Positions 34,392 to 40,041 of a stretch of DNA of 40,041 bases are shown here, in pieces. The DNA is from Acidobacteriota bacterium (GTDB taxonomy: Bacteria; Acidobacteriota; Terriglobia; Bryobacterales; Bryobacteraceae): assembly GCA_016178155.1 (NCBI GenBank), contig JACOTZ010000223.1, positions 1 to 40,041 on the forward strand, in the 5' to 3' direction. The notes beneath the pieces were generated by a model that was given only the letters and a program-made list of their open reading frames with translations, was not told the DNA's origin and did not search any database. The translations under genes and the position numbers were made by a program. Within the stretch, counting starts at the first letter, position 1; each line of letters begins with the position of its first letter.

Positions 34392-34697
34392 ATGGCGAAT
34401 GAAATCCGAGGAGTACGCAATCTCAAGACGTTATCCGGCAGGTCGGATCCGGTGGCGTTCCCCTACCAGGGCTACATGCAGATCACCTGCCTCGAAATGG
34501 AGAAGGCCAGGCGCGGAGCCGAGCGGCGCTCGGCCACCCAGAGAATCGCTGAGATTGACGCGCGCCTGCGCGAGATCGAGGAAGAAAAGGCCGGGATCCT
34601 CAAGACGCTCTCCGGGCAGGACACCCCCGCGGGGCTGCCCGGCCGCGCGTCGGGCTGCCCGCCCACACCTCCGCGCGGATTAAAGATTCGTTATTGA
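34392..34697 (+). CDS. Small conserved gas-vesicle-cluster protein with coiled coil
   Basis: A 101-residue protein. The start is ATG 34392, with GGAG at 34381-34384 overlapping the end of gvpN; the upstream part of the frame is inside gvpN and was left out. The N-terminus G-V-R-N-L-K-T-L-S-G-R-S-D-P is followed by P-Y-Q-G-Y-M-Q-I-T-C-L-E-M-E-K-A-R-R-G-x-E-R, then a charged coiled coil (R-I-A-E-I-D-A-R-L-R-E-I-E-E-E-K-A-G-I-L). The last 30 residues are Pro/Gly-rich. I believe similar small proteins recur in other bacterial gvp clusters, but I know no assigned name. It has no signal or membrane segment. Coupling to gvpN suggests a GvpN partner or adaptor; this is inference. Confidence 0.75.
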   Translation: MANEIRGVRNLKTLSGRSDPVAFPYQGYMQITCLEMEKARRGAERRSATQRIAEIDARLREIEEEKAGILKTLSGQDTPAGLPGRASGCPPTPPRGLKIRY

Positions 34698-34813
34698 GCC
34701 AAACTCAGCGATAAGCCACCTAGAGCGGCAAACCGCTGCGCAGGTGGTGAGCACTCCCATGAAAATTCCAGGCGCCGCCGGTCGCGCATCGGCTGGCCCT
34801 CCCGGATTCAGAG

Positions 34814-34863
34814 GAGGCGCTAATCACTGCGTACTCCGCCTCGGCCGGAGCGGGCGGCGCTAA
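34814..34863 (+). repeat. Inverted and direct repeats before gvpF/L
   Basis: GAGGCG (34814-34819) and CGCCTC (34837-34842) form an inverted repeat, and GGCGCTAA occurs at 34816-34823 and again exactly 40 bases later at 34856-34863. The 266-base space 34698-34963 otherwise holds no gene. It could contain an internal promoter or a regulator site for the second half of the cluster. Confidence 0.4.
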
Positions 34864-34963
34864 CGGAACGAAATGTCTTGAGCTCTCATGGAAAGCCGCC
34901 GCGGCGCGGGCCGAGGTTGCCCGCACCTATCCGTCGTTTGCGAGGTTCTGAGAAGGAGATCGG

Positions 34964-35767
34964 ATGAGCCAGCCCTTAACCGCAGCCCGGCCGCCGCTTC
35001 CGCGAGAATGCGCCGGAACTTCTCTGGGGACCGGGAAGACATACTTATACGCCATCGTCGCCGCCGAGCTGGACCAGCCCCACGATTCCCCCGGAATTGA
35101 CGACGCCGATGTGCACACGATCACCGCGGGAAGGGTGTCGGCGGTTGTGAGCTGTGTCTCACACGCCAGGCTGCGCCCGGAGCGGCGGCACATCGCCGCC
35201 CATCAACGCGTTCTCAAGCGGCTGATGGCTGAGACGACGCCCCTGCCGATGGCCTTCGGCATGACCGCCGAAAGCCCGGACGCAGTGCGCCGGATTCTGG
35301 CACGCAACCAGGGCGCCCTGCTCGGCGCGTTGCGCCGCGTCAGCGGCAACGTCGAGATGGGCCTGCGCGCCACCTGGGACGTGCCCAACATATTCGAGCA
35401 CTTCGTCAGCACCCATGCCGAACTCCGCATCCTTCGGGACCGCCTCTTTGCCGCCGGCCGCGAGCCCGCCCGGGAAGAAAGAATTGAATTGGGACGGCTG
35501 TTCGAGCGTCTGCTCCAGGCGGAGCGAGACGCGCACGCCGGCAAAGCAGAAGCCGTGCTGGCGCAACACTGTGTCGAAATCGAGCGCGGCAACTGCCGGC
35601 CCGAGCAGGAAGCGTTCCGTCTCGCTTGCCTGGTCCCGAAGCTCCAGCAGGAGGCGTTTGAAGGCTGCGTCTTTCGCCTGGCGCAACTGTTCGACAACAG
35701 CTTCGCCTTCGACTTCAACGGCCCGTGGCCGCCCTATAATTTCGCCAAGGTCGATCTCGACATGTAA
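34964..35767 (+). CDS. gvpF: Gas vesicle protein GvpF/GvpL
   Basis: A 267-residue protein starting at ATG 34964 with AGAAGGAG upstream. After a variable 25-residue leader, the family opening Y-L-Y-A-I-V is followed by V-S-A-V-V-S, the P-E-R-R-H-I-A-A-H-Q-R-V-L-K-R-L segment, L-P-M-A-F-G-M near 100, and the C-terminal F-D-F-N-G-P-W-P-P-Y-N-F, which is the diagnostic end of the GvpF/L family. The two alpha/beta domains of GvpF bind GvpA and are essential for nucleation at the gas-facing surface. Only one F/L gene is in the window, whereas many clusters have two, so a second copy may lie beyond the right edge or this one serves both roles. The following space to gvpG is 27 bases. Confidence 0.95.
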   Translation: MSQPLTAARPPLPRECAGTSLGTGKTYLYAIVAAELDQPHDSPGIDDADVHTITAGRVSAVVSCVSHARLRPERRHIAAHQRVLKRLMAETTPLPMAFGMTAESPDAVRRILARNQGALLGALRRVSGNVEMGLRATWDVPNIFEHFVSTHAELRILRDRLFAAGREPAREERIELGRLFERLLQAERDAHAGKAEAVLAQHCVEIERGNCRPEQEAFRLACLVPKLQQEAFEGCVFRLAQLFDNSFAFDFNGPWPPYNFAKVDLDM

Positions 35768-35794
35768 GGGTCGCAGAGCCGCGGAGGAGTCTCA

Positions 35795-36082
35795 ATGTTC
35801 CTGATCGATGACATTCTGCTTTCACCCGTGCACGGTGTCGTCTGGATCTGCAAGGAGGTCTTCCGTGCCGCCCAGGAGGAACAGGCGGACGAGGGCGACC
35901 GCATCCGGGCCCAGTTGTGCAATCTCTACATGATGCTCGAAACCGCGCAAATCTCGGAAGAGGAGTTCGCAGCTCAGGAGAAGGTCTGCCTGGACCGGCT
36001 GGAGTTGCTCGAGTCCGGTGAGATGGAGGAGATAGCTGCACCCGGCCAAACCCGCGGGAGCGGTCCAGATCGTGTCCCTTGA
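35795..36082 (+). CDS. gvpG: Gas vesicle protein GvpG
   Basis: A 95-residue cytoplasmic protein starting at ATG 35795 after CGGAGGAG. The conserved opening reads F-L-I-D-D-I-L-L-S-P-V-H-G-V-V-W-I-C-K-E-V, and a helical middle has the L-C-N-L-Y-M-M-L-E-T-A-Q-I-S-E-E-E-F motif shared by GvpG proteins of bacteria and haloarchaea. The C-terminal tail is acidic then Gly/Pro-rich. GvpG is one of the minor assembly proteins that interacts with GvpF/L. Its last 11 bases overlap the GTG start of the ArsA/Get3-like ATPase, so the two are translated together. Confidence 0.93.
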   Translation: MFLIDDILLSPVHGVVWICKEVFRAAQEEQADEGDRIRAQLCNLYMMLETAQISEEEFAAQEKVCLDRLELLESGEMEEIAAPGQTRGSGPDRVP

Positions 36083-38021
36083 CTTCCTGGATCGTCGAGG
36101 CCTCCGGCTCCTGCTCTTCGGCGGCAAAGGCGGCGTGGGCAAGACCACATGCGCCGTGGCCACGGGCTTGCGCCTGGCTGAGCAGTTCCCGGAGTGTTCC
36201 TACCTCCTGGTTTCCACCGACCCGGCCCACTCGCTCGCCGACAGCCTCGCCGGCTGCCGCCCGCCTCAAAACCTTCACCTCCTCGAAATGGATGCCCGCC
36301 AGTCGCTGGCGGCCTTCCAGGCCATGCACGGGCGAAAACTGCGCGAGATTCTCTCCCGGGGAACCTTCCTCGACGAGGACGACACCGAGCGCCTCGTCAA
36401 CCTGTCGCTCCCAGGGCTGGACGAGCTGATGGCTTTCCTCGAAATCTCCACTTGGGTGCTCGAGCGCCGTTACGAATGCATCCTGGTCGATACCGCACCG
36501 AGCGGCCACATGCTGCGCATGCTGCAGGTCCCCGGACTGCTCCGCAATTGGCTGCAGGTGCTCGATTCGCTGCTCGCGAAACATCGCTACTTGCGGCAGG
36601 TCTTCACACGTTCTCGGGCCCCCGATGCGCTTGACCTCTATCTGAAGAATTTCGCCGCCTCCCTGCGGCGCATGGAACGGCTGCTCCGCGATCCAGCCTG
36701 CTCGCGTTTCGTGCCCGTGCTGGTGGCGGAGGCCCTCTCGGTCGCCGAAACCGCCGCCATGGTGCGGGAACTCAACTGGCTGCGGCTGCCAATCAGCGAA
36801 TTGGTGGTCAATCGGCTTTACCCCGAGAGCCGGTGCCCGGCCTGCGCCTCGGCGCGAAGCAGCCAGTGCGGGCAATTGCGAGCCCTCTCGGGCGAGCCGG
36901 CCCTCTCGCTATACCCTGTCTGGGGCGTCCCCGTTTACCCTGACGAGGTGCAGGGCGATCGTGCCCTGAGGGCATTCTGGGATGGCGCGGCCCCCGTGAC
37001 TGAAACCGCTGCCGGCGCAACCCTTCCGGCTAGGGCGCTCGCTCCCGCAGCCCCGGCCGCGGCCGAAGAGCTGCCTCCGGCGCTCAGGCTCCTGCTGATC
37101 GGAGGCAAGGGCGGAGTGGGGAAAACCACCGTAGCTTGCGCGACCGCGATCGGCTTGGCCACCCGCTACCCCGGAACCCGCGTGCTGCTGTTTTCCGCCG
37201 ATCCCGCGCACTCCCTGTCCGATTGTCTCGATCTGCCCGTCGAAGCCTCCCCCACCCAGGTGATCCCGGGACTCAGCGCCGTGGAGGTCGATGCGCGCTC
37301 AGAATTGGAATCGCTGCGCGCCCAATACGCCCGGGACTTGGAGCATTTCCTGATCACGGTCTCGCGGAATTTCGATTTGAGCTTTGACCGCCAGGTGATG
37401 GAACAGATTCTCGATCTGGCTCCGCCCGGCTTGGACGAGATCATGGCCCAGGCCCGCGTCATGGACTTCCTCGCCAGCCCCAACTTCGACGTGGTCGTGG
37501 TGGACGCGGCCGCCACCGGCCACCTGCTGCGCTGGCTCGAGCTGCCGGAGCTGATGGAACCATGGATCCGCTTTGTTTTCGGGCTCTTTCGCAAGTATCA
37601 GCGAGTCATCCGGGCGCCCCGCATCACCGCCCGGCTGGCCGAGCTCTCCCGCCACCTGAAACAGCTCAGAAACATGCTCGCCGATCGCGAAACGAGTCGG
37701 CTCTACATTGTGAGTATTTTGACCGATATGGCACTTGATGAGACCCGGGATCTGGTGGCGGCCTGCGAGCGCTTGCACCTCGACGTTCCTGCCATCATTC
37801 TGAATTTGGCGGTGCCTGCACGTGATTGCAGCCTGTGCTCGGCCATACATCGCCGCGAGGCAGTCGTGCGGCGCAAATACCGGGAGAGTTTCCCGCGCCA
37901 GCGCCAATCGACCGTTTACCGTCAGGAAACCCCACGCGGTCTGGCCGGGCTGGCGGAGTTCGCCGCGGCAATGTACTTGCCCGCCGGCCGGCGGAAGGAG
38001 GCGGTCTCGTTTGTATCTTGA
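36072..38021 (+). CDS. Tandem-duplicated ArsA/Get3-family ATPase embedded in the gas vesicle cluster
   Basis: A 649-residue protein, two ArsA/Get3 modules in one chain. It starts at GTG 36072 inside gvpG. Half 1: deviant Walker A G-G-K-G-G-V-G-K-T-T (17-26), S-T-D-P-A-H-S, D-T-A-P-S-G-H-M-L-R, and Cys255-P-A-Cys258. Half 2, after an Ala/Pro linker (about 315-330): G-G-K-G-G-V-G-K-T-T (344-353), S-A-D-P-A-H-S, D-A-A-A-T-G-H-L-L-R, and Cys586-S-L-Cys589. Both P-loops are intact; the switch of half 2 has Ala for Thr. Get3 homodimers bind zinc through one CxxC per subunit and carry hydrophobic segments; here one chain could form the same pseudo-dimer. ArsA pumps have arsenite-binding cysteines and ars neighbours, neither evident here. 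Position between gvpG and the gvpS-like gene, overlapping both by 11 bases, argues for a role in delivering or holding hydrophobic Gvp subunits. Confidence 0.9.
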   Translation: MSLDFLDRRGLRLLLFGGKGGVGKTTCAVATGLRLAEQFPECSYLLVSTDPAHSLADSLAGCRPPQNLHLLEMDARQSLAAFQAMHGRKLREILSRGTFLDEDDTERLVNLSLPGLDELMAFLEISTWVLERRYECILVDTAPSGHMLRMLQVPGLLRNWLQVLDSLLAKHRYLRQVFTRSRAPDALDLYLKNFAASLRRMERLLRDPACSRFVPVLVAEALSVAETAAMVRELNWLRLPISELVVNRLYPESRCPACASARSSQCGQLRALSGEPALSLYPVWGVPVYPDEVQGDRALRAFWDGAAPVTETAAGATLPARALAPAAPAAAEELPPALRLLLIGGKGGVGKTTVACATAIGLATRYPGTRVLLFSADPAHSLSDCLDLPVEASPTQVIPGLSAVEVDARSELESLRAQYARDLEHFLITVSRNFDLSFDRQVMEQILDLAPPGLDEIMAQARVMDFLASPNFDVVVVDAAATGHLLRWLELPELMEPWIRFVFGLFRKYQRVIRAPRITARLAELSRHLKQLRNMLADRETSRLYIVSILTDMALDETRDLVAACERLHLDVPAIILNLAVPARDCSLCSAIHRREAVVRRKYRESFPRQRQSTVYRQETPRGLAGLAEFAAAMYLPAGRRKEAVSFVS

Positions 38022-38262
38022 GGACGACAAACAGAAATTGGACGGAGCCGAGCGGGTAGCGCTCTGCGAGTTGCTGGACCGGGTTCTCAATAAGGGGGTA
38101 GTGGTGGTCGGAGAGTTGACGATCTCGGTGGCCGATGTGGATCTCATCTACCTTGGCCTGCAGGTTGTCCTGACTTCGATAGAGACTTGCCGCGAGAGCC
38201 TTGCCCGTGGTTGCCCCGGGAGCGGCGGCCTCCGCATCGGCTTCCCGGGTGCGCGGCTGTAA
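38011..38262 (+). CDS. gvpS: GvpA-family minor gas vesicle protein, GvpS/GvpM-like
   Basis: An 83-residue protein starting at TTG 38011. The rare start is chosen because GGAAGGAGG (37993-38001) lies 9 bases upstream and no ATG or GTG exists before the conserved core. The core reads L-C-E-L-L-D-R-V-L-N-K-G-V-V-V-V-G-E-L-T-I-S-V-A-D-V-D-L-I-Y-type residues, then L-G-L-Q-V-V-L-T-S-I-E-T. The I-S-V-A-D-V-D-L-I-Y-L version of the hairpin is that of GvpS/GvpM-type paralogs, not GvpA or GvpJ. These minor shell proteins are thought to sit at tips or nucleation points. It overlaps the ATPase gene by 11 bases. The C-terminal 25 residues are Gly/Arg-rich. The S versus M assignment is tentative. Confidence 0.88.
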   Translation: MYLEDDKQKLDGAERVALCELLDRVLNKGVVVVGELTISVADVDLIYLGLQVVLTSIETCRESLARGCPGSGGLRIGFPGARL

Positions 38263-38348
38263 CGGCAATGGCTTGCAGCAATCGGCTGGTGCTGAGCGGT
38301 GGGGTGTCCGCAAACAATCGTGCAACCGGGTCGGAAGGAACAGCAACG

Positions 38349-38693
38349 ATGCTTTCTCCGCAAACGCGGGTAGAGTCTGAAGCAGTCGGTGAGTTCGCCA
38401 GCGTGATGCAGCCCGCTCGCTACGCCCCCCCGCGCATGAACCTCAACCCGGAGAGCGTCAGGAACGGCCTCGGGCAACTGGTTCTCACGCTGGTCAAGCT
38501 TCTGCACGAGCTGCTCGAGCGCCAGGCGATCCGGCGCATTGAAACCGGCTCCCTCAGCGAGGAACAGATCGAAAGGCTGGGGTTGACCTTGATGCGGCAG
38601 GCCGAGGAGATCGAACGCTTGCGCAAGGAGTTCGGTTTGGACGCAGAAGATCTGAATCTGGATCTCGGCCCGCTCGGGAGACTGTTCCAGTGA
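38349..38693 (+). CDS. gvpK: Gas vesicle protein GvpK
   Basis: A 114-residue protein from ATG 38349, with GGAAGGA 8 bases upstream; the frame is open further upstream but the ribosome site decides. The family pattern is plain: M-N-L-N-P-E-S-V-R-N-G-L-G-Q-L-V-L-T-L-V-type residues, then L-L-H-E-L-L-E-R-Q-A-I-R-R-I-E-T-G-S-L-S, and E-Q-I-E-R-L-G-L-T-L-M-R-Q, ending D-L-N-L-D-L-G-P-L-G-R-L. GvpK is a conserved minor cytoplasmic assembly protein of unknown biochemical role, required for vesicle formation in Bacillus and other systems. It is spaced 86 bases after the gvpS-like gene and 106 before gvpJ, in the same direction. Confidence 0.95.
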   Translation: MLSPQTRVESEAVGEFASVMQPARYAPPRMNLNPESVRNGLGQLVLTLVKLLHELLERQAIRRIETGSLSEEQIERLGLTLMRQAEEIERLRKEFGLDAEDLNLDLGPLGRLFQ

Positions 38694-38703
38694 AGCCGCT
38701 CAG

Positions 38704-38772
38704 CGCGCCTCGGGCCGCCGGGCAGGCCACGGCTGCTCGGGGTCGAAACGTCAACCGCCGCGCCTCGGGCCG
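38704..38772 (+). repeat. 14-bp direct repeats between gvpK and gvpJ
   Basis: CGCGCCTCGGGCCG occurs at 38704-38717 and again at 38759-38772, 55 bases apart and both in the short gvpK-gvpJ space. It may be a regulator site or slippage product; no function is shown. Confidence 0.5.
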
Positions 38773-38799
38773 GCTGGGAGGTTCTCAGGAGAGGTACAC

Positions 38800-39105
38800 A
38801 TGCAGCAGCCACACGCCGTGACCCACTCGATGCAGACGTCCTCGCTGGCGGACGTGCTCGAACGGGTGCTGGATAAGGGGATCGTGATTGCCGGCGATAT
38901 CAGGGTCAAGCTCGTCGACATCGAGCTGCTCTCGATCCAGCTCCGCCTGGTGATCTGCTCCGTCGACAAGGCCCGGGAAATGGGTATGGATTGGTGGGTG
39001 AACCAGCCCGTCTTCGCGGGCCGTCCGGCGCCGGACGCGGTGGAAAGCTCCCTGGCCCGGATTGAGGAGCGTCTGGCAAGGTTGGAGACGGCGGTTTCGC
39101 AGTGA
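38800..39105 (+). CDS. gvpJ: Gas vesicle protein GvpJ
   Basis: A 101-residue GvpA-family protein from ATG 38800 behind CAGGAGAGG. The core L-A-D-V-L-E-R-V-L-D-K-G-I-V-I-A-G-D-I is followed by V-K-L-V-D-I-E-L-L-S-I-Q-L-R-L-V-I-C-S-V-D-K-A, then M-G-M-D-W-W. The A-G-D-I and M-D-W-W features are those of Bacillus megaterium-type GvpJ and separate it from GvpA. A C-terminal helix (E-S-S-L-A-R-I-E-E-R-L-A-R-L-E-T) is a short coiled coil, also as in Bacillus GvpJ. It is a minor shell protein needed for nucleation or tip formation. This is the third GvpA-fold gene of the cluster (A, S-like, J). Confidence 0.95.
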   Translation: MQQPHAVTHSMQTSSLADVLERVLDKGIVIAGDIRVKLVDIELLSIQLRLVICSVDKAREMGMDWWVNQPVFAGRPAPDAVESSLARIEERLARLETAVSQ

Positions 39106-39220
39106 GCACGGCGGGCGCAGCAGCTTTTCGGAAACATCCGCGCAGCCGCCTGCCTTGCGCGCGGCTCCGCTGGCTTCGGCCGGCGGCTGCGACCCGCCGT
39201 TCCGCGGGCGCCTGCCGGCC

Positions 39221-39587
39221 GCTGGCCCGCATTTCTGATCACGGTGGTCGCGAGGCGCGGCGCCGGGGCCGCGGGTACAAGGCGCGCCCAGATCGCCCCC
39301 AGGAGGCGTACTTGACAGTGCGTCGAGGACGGCCACCGGGCGCAACGCAGGAGATGCGGCCCTTCCGCAACCCCCGGCAGAGCGCTGATGAGAAATGCCG
39401 GCTCGCCCGCGTTCCTCATTCTCGCTGCCTTGATCGCAAGCCGCGGCGCCAGGGCCGCGGTTACAAGGTGCGCCCAGGTCGCCGTGCCGGTGCGTGCTCA
39501 GAGAGTGCGTCGGCAAAGGTCGCCCGACGCAACACAGTCGATGCGGCCCTGCCGCAACCCCCGGCAGAACGCGGGTGAGAAATGCCG
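39221..39587. repeat. Dispersed repeat 1, two tandem copies after gvpJ
   Basis: Copy A (39221-39400) and copy B (39401-about 39587) match along their length: CGCGGCGCC-GGGCCGCGG-TACAAGG, GCGCCCAG-TCGCC, AGTGCGTCG, CGCAAC, GATGCGGCCCT-CCGCAACC, CCCGGCAGA and TGAGAAATGCCG. Similarity is about three quarters by eye. A more distant copy follows gvpA (31976-32155). Open frames across it merely follow its GC bias. The whole space 39106-39634 has no other gene. Confidence 0.8.
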
Positions 39588-39634
39588 CCACCACGAACAG
39601 AGACCTGGCGCCGCCGCGAGCGGGGGAATCGCTC

Positions 39635-40041
39635 GTGAAAGGCCGTGCTCGCATTCCGGATGCCGGCGGCAGCCGGAGGACTTTACTCTACTTCCCGATC
39701 GTTCACACGCAAGCGGATATGGGAGCACTGGGCCAATCGGTACGGCGGCTGCGGCTCGGCTCGTCGGGCCGGCAGGGCTGGGCGCGCAGCGCCCGCCTCA
39801 TCGACCGCCTATGGCACCAGATCGCGCAGGACATTGCAGGCCTGCACTTGTGCTACCCGCGAGTCCGCATTTATCAGGATGGGTTGCCCGAGTGTGGGCG
39901 GCACCTGGAAATTGTGACGGAACTGGCCCGCGCCGGCAGCCGGAATCACAAGCTTCTGCTGGAGTTGAACGAGCGGGGAGCCACCATCATGGGCACCGAG
40001 TCGCCCGATCTTTTGCTCGAGGAGTACCGGATGGCACAGGA
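39635..40041 (+). CDS. Conserved protein of unknown function, 5' part (runs off the window)
   Basis: The frame from GTG 39635 (GGGGGAA upstream) is open to the window's end, 135 residues. It reads R-R-T-L-L-Y-F-P-I-V-H-T-Q-A-D-M-G-A-L-G, then L-W-H-Q-I-A-Q-D-I, Y-P-R-V-R-I-Y-Q-D-G-L-P-E-C-G, L-A-R-A-G-S-R-N-H-K-L-L-L-E-L, and R-G-A-T-I-M-G-T-E-S-P-D-L-L-L-E-E-Y. These are dense, non-random motifs typical of a globular conserved cytoplasmic protein, but I know no name or function for it. The overlapping frame 39645-39917 is an arginine-rich shadow. It may or may not belong to the gas vesicle cluster, as a 530-base repeat region separates them. The start could also be further downstream, at ATG 39719. 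Confidence 0.65.
   Translation, partial: MKGRARIPDAGGSRRTLLYFPIVHTQADMGALGQSVRRLRLGSSGRQGWARSARLIDRLWHQIAQDIAGLHLCYPRVRIYQDGLPECGRHLEIVTELARAGSRNHKLLLELNERGATIMGTESPDLLLEEYRMAQ

Noticed and set aside
36072-38021. Arsenite efflux ATPase (ArsA) as the function
   Set aside because: No arsR, arsB, arsC or arsD nearby, the gene is embedded in gvp genes, and the cysteines seen are Get3-type CxxC pairs.
39102-39578. A 158-residue open frame over the tandem repeats
   Set aside because: Its sequence follows the repeat units in different frames and is Arg/Pro/Ala-rich; no family resemblance.
39221-39587. CRISPR array
   Set aside because: Only two long imperfect units without short identical repeats or unique spacers, and no cas genes.

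Overview
The window is about 40 kb of GC-rich DNA from a bacterium that looks like an acidobacterium of the Solibacter/Bryobacter type. The evidence is lineage-flavoured families found side by side: a long BACON-type protein ending in the Solibacter C-terminal domain (TIGR03437), a 'VWFA-related' acidobacterial protein (TIGR03436), a large Oar-like TonB-dependent receptor with a carboxypeptidase-regulatory N-terminus, SBBP beta-propellers, and a decayed permease of the acidobacterial MacB/FtsX type. The assignment rests on family recognition only. I saw no rRNA, tRNA, CRISPR array or transposase.

Layout. 1-5.1 kb: the 3' end of nusB, a 1010-residue secreted TIGR03437 protein, and a Fic-domain AMP-transferase whose promoter carries a perfect 8-bp inverted repeat. 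5.4-10.7 kb: a two-gene unit of receptor then VWFA protein, overlapping by one base. 11-14.4 kb: a Tat-exported Gfo/Idh/MocA-like protein, a bacterial SET-domain protein, a small membrane protein and malate dehydrogenase. 14.8-17.8 kb is a graveyard: a permease 3' remnant, an SBBP/BNR propeller gene cut by one in-frame TGA, and the C-terminal stub of a copper-type P-type ATPase. 17.9-20 kb: a TPR-thioredoxin fusion.

20.2-29 kb reads as a carbohydrate-degradation island: a GH20-like hexosaminidase, a shattered TolB/CehA-type gene, an (alpha/alpha)6 lyase-like protein, a Tat-exported sulfatase, the 5' stub of a parallel beta-helix protein, and an MFS sugar-acid transporter. Together they would remove sulfate and amino sugars from a sulfated glycan and import acidic products. 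29-31.4 kb holds cutA with a decayed duplicate of its 3' end, an FtsB/DivIC-like gene and an alpha-phosphohexomutase.

31.7-39.1 kb is the most interesting part: a one-directional gas vesicle cluster. The order is gvpA, two paralogous arginine-rich helical proteins (GvpC-like in character, not a recognised family), gvpN, a small conserved coiled-coil protein, gvpF/L, gvpG, a tandem-duplicated ArsA/Get3-like ATPase, a gvpS-like gene, gvpK and gvpJ. The ATPase is locked between gvpG and the gvpS-like gene by two 11-base overlaps. It keeps a CxxC pair in each half, which suggests a chaperone or targeting factor for the very hydrophobic GvpA-type subunits rather than arsenite export. Intergenic spaces contain strong hairpins and related non-coding repeats of about 180 bp, and the window ends inside a further conserved gene of unknown function.
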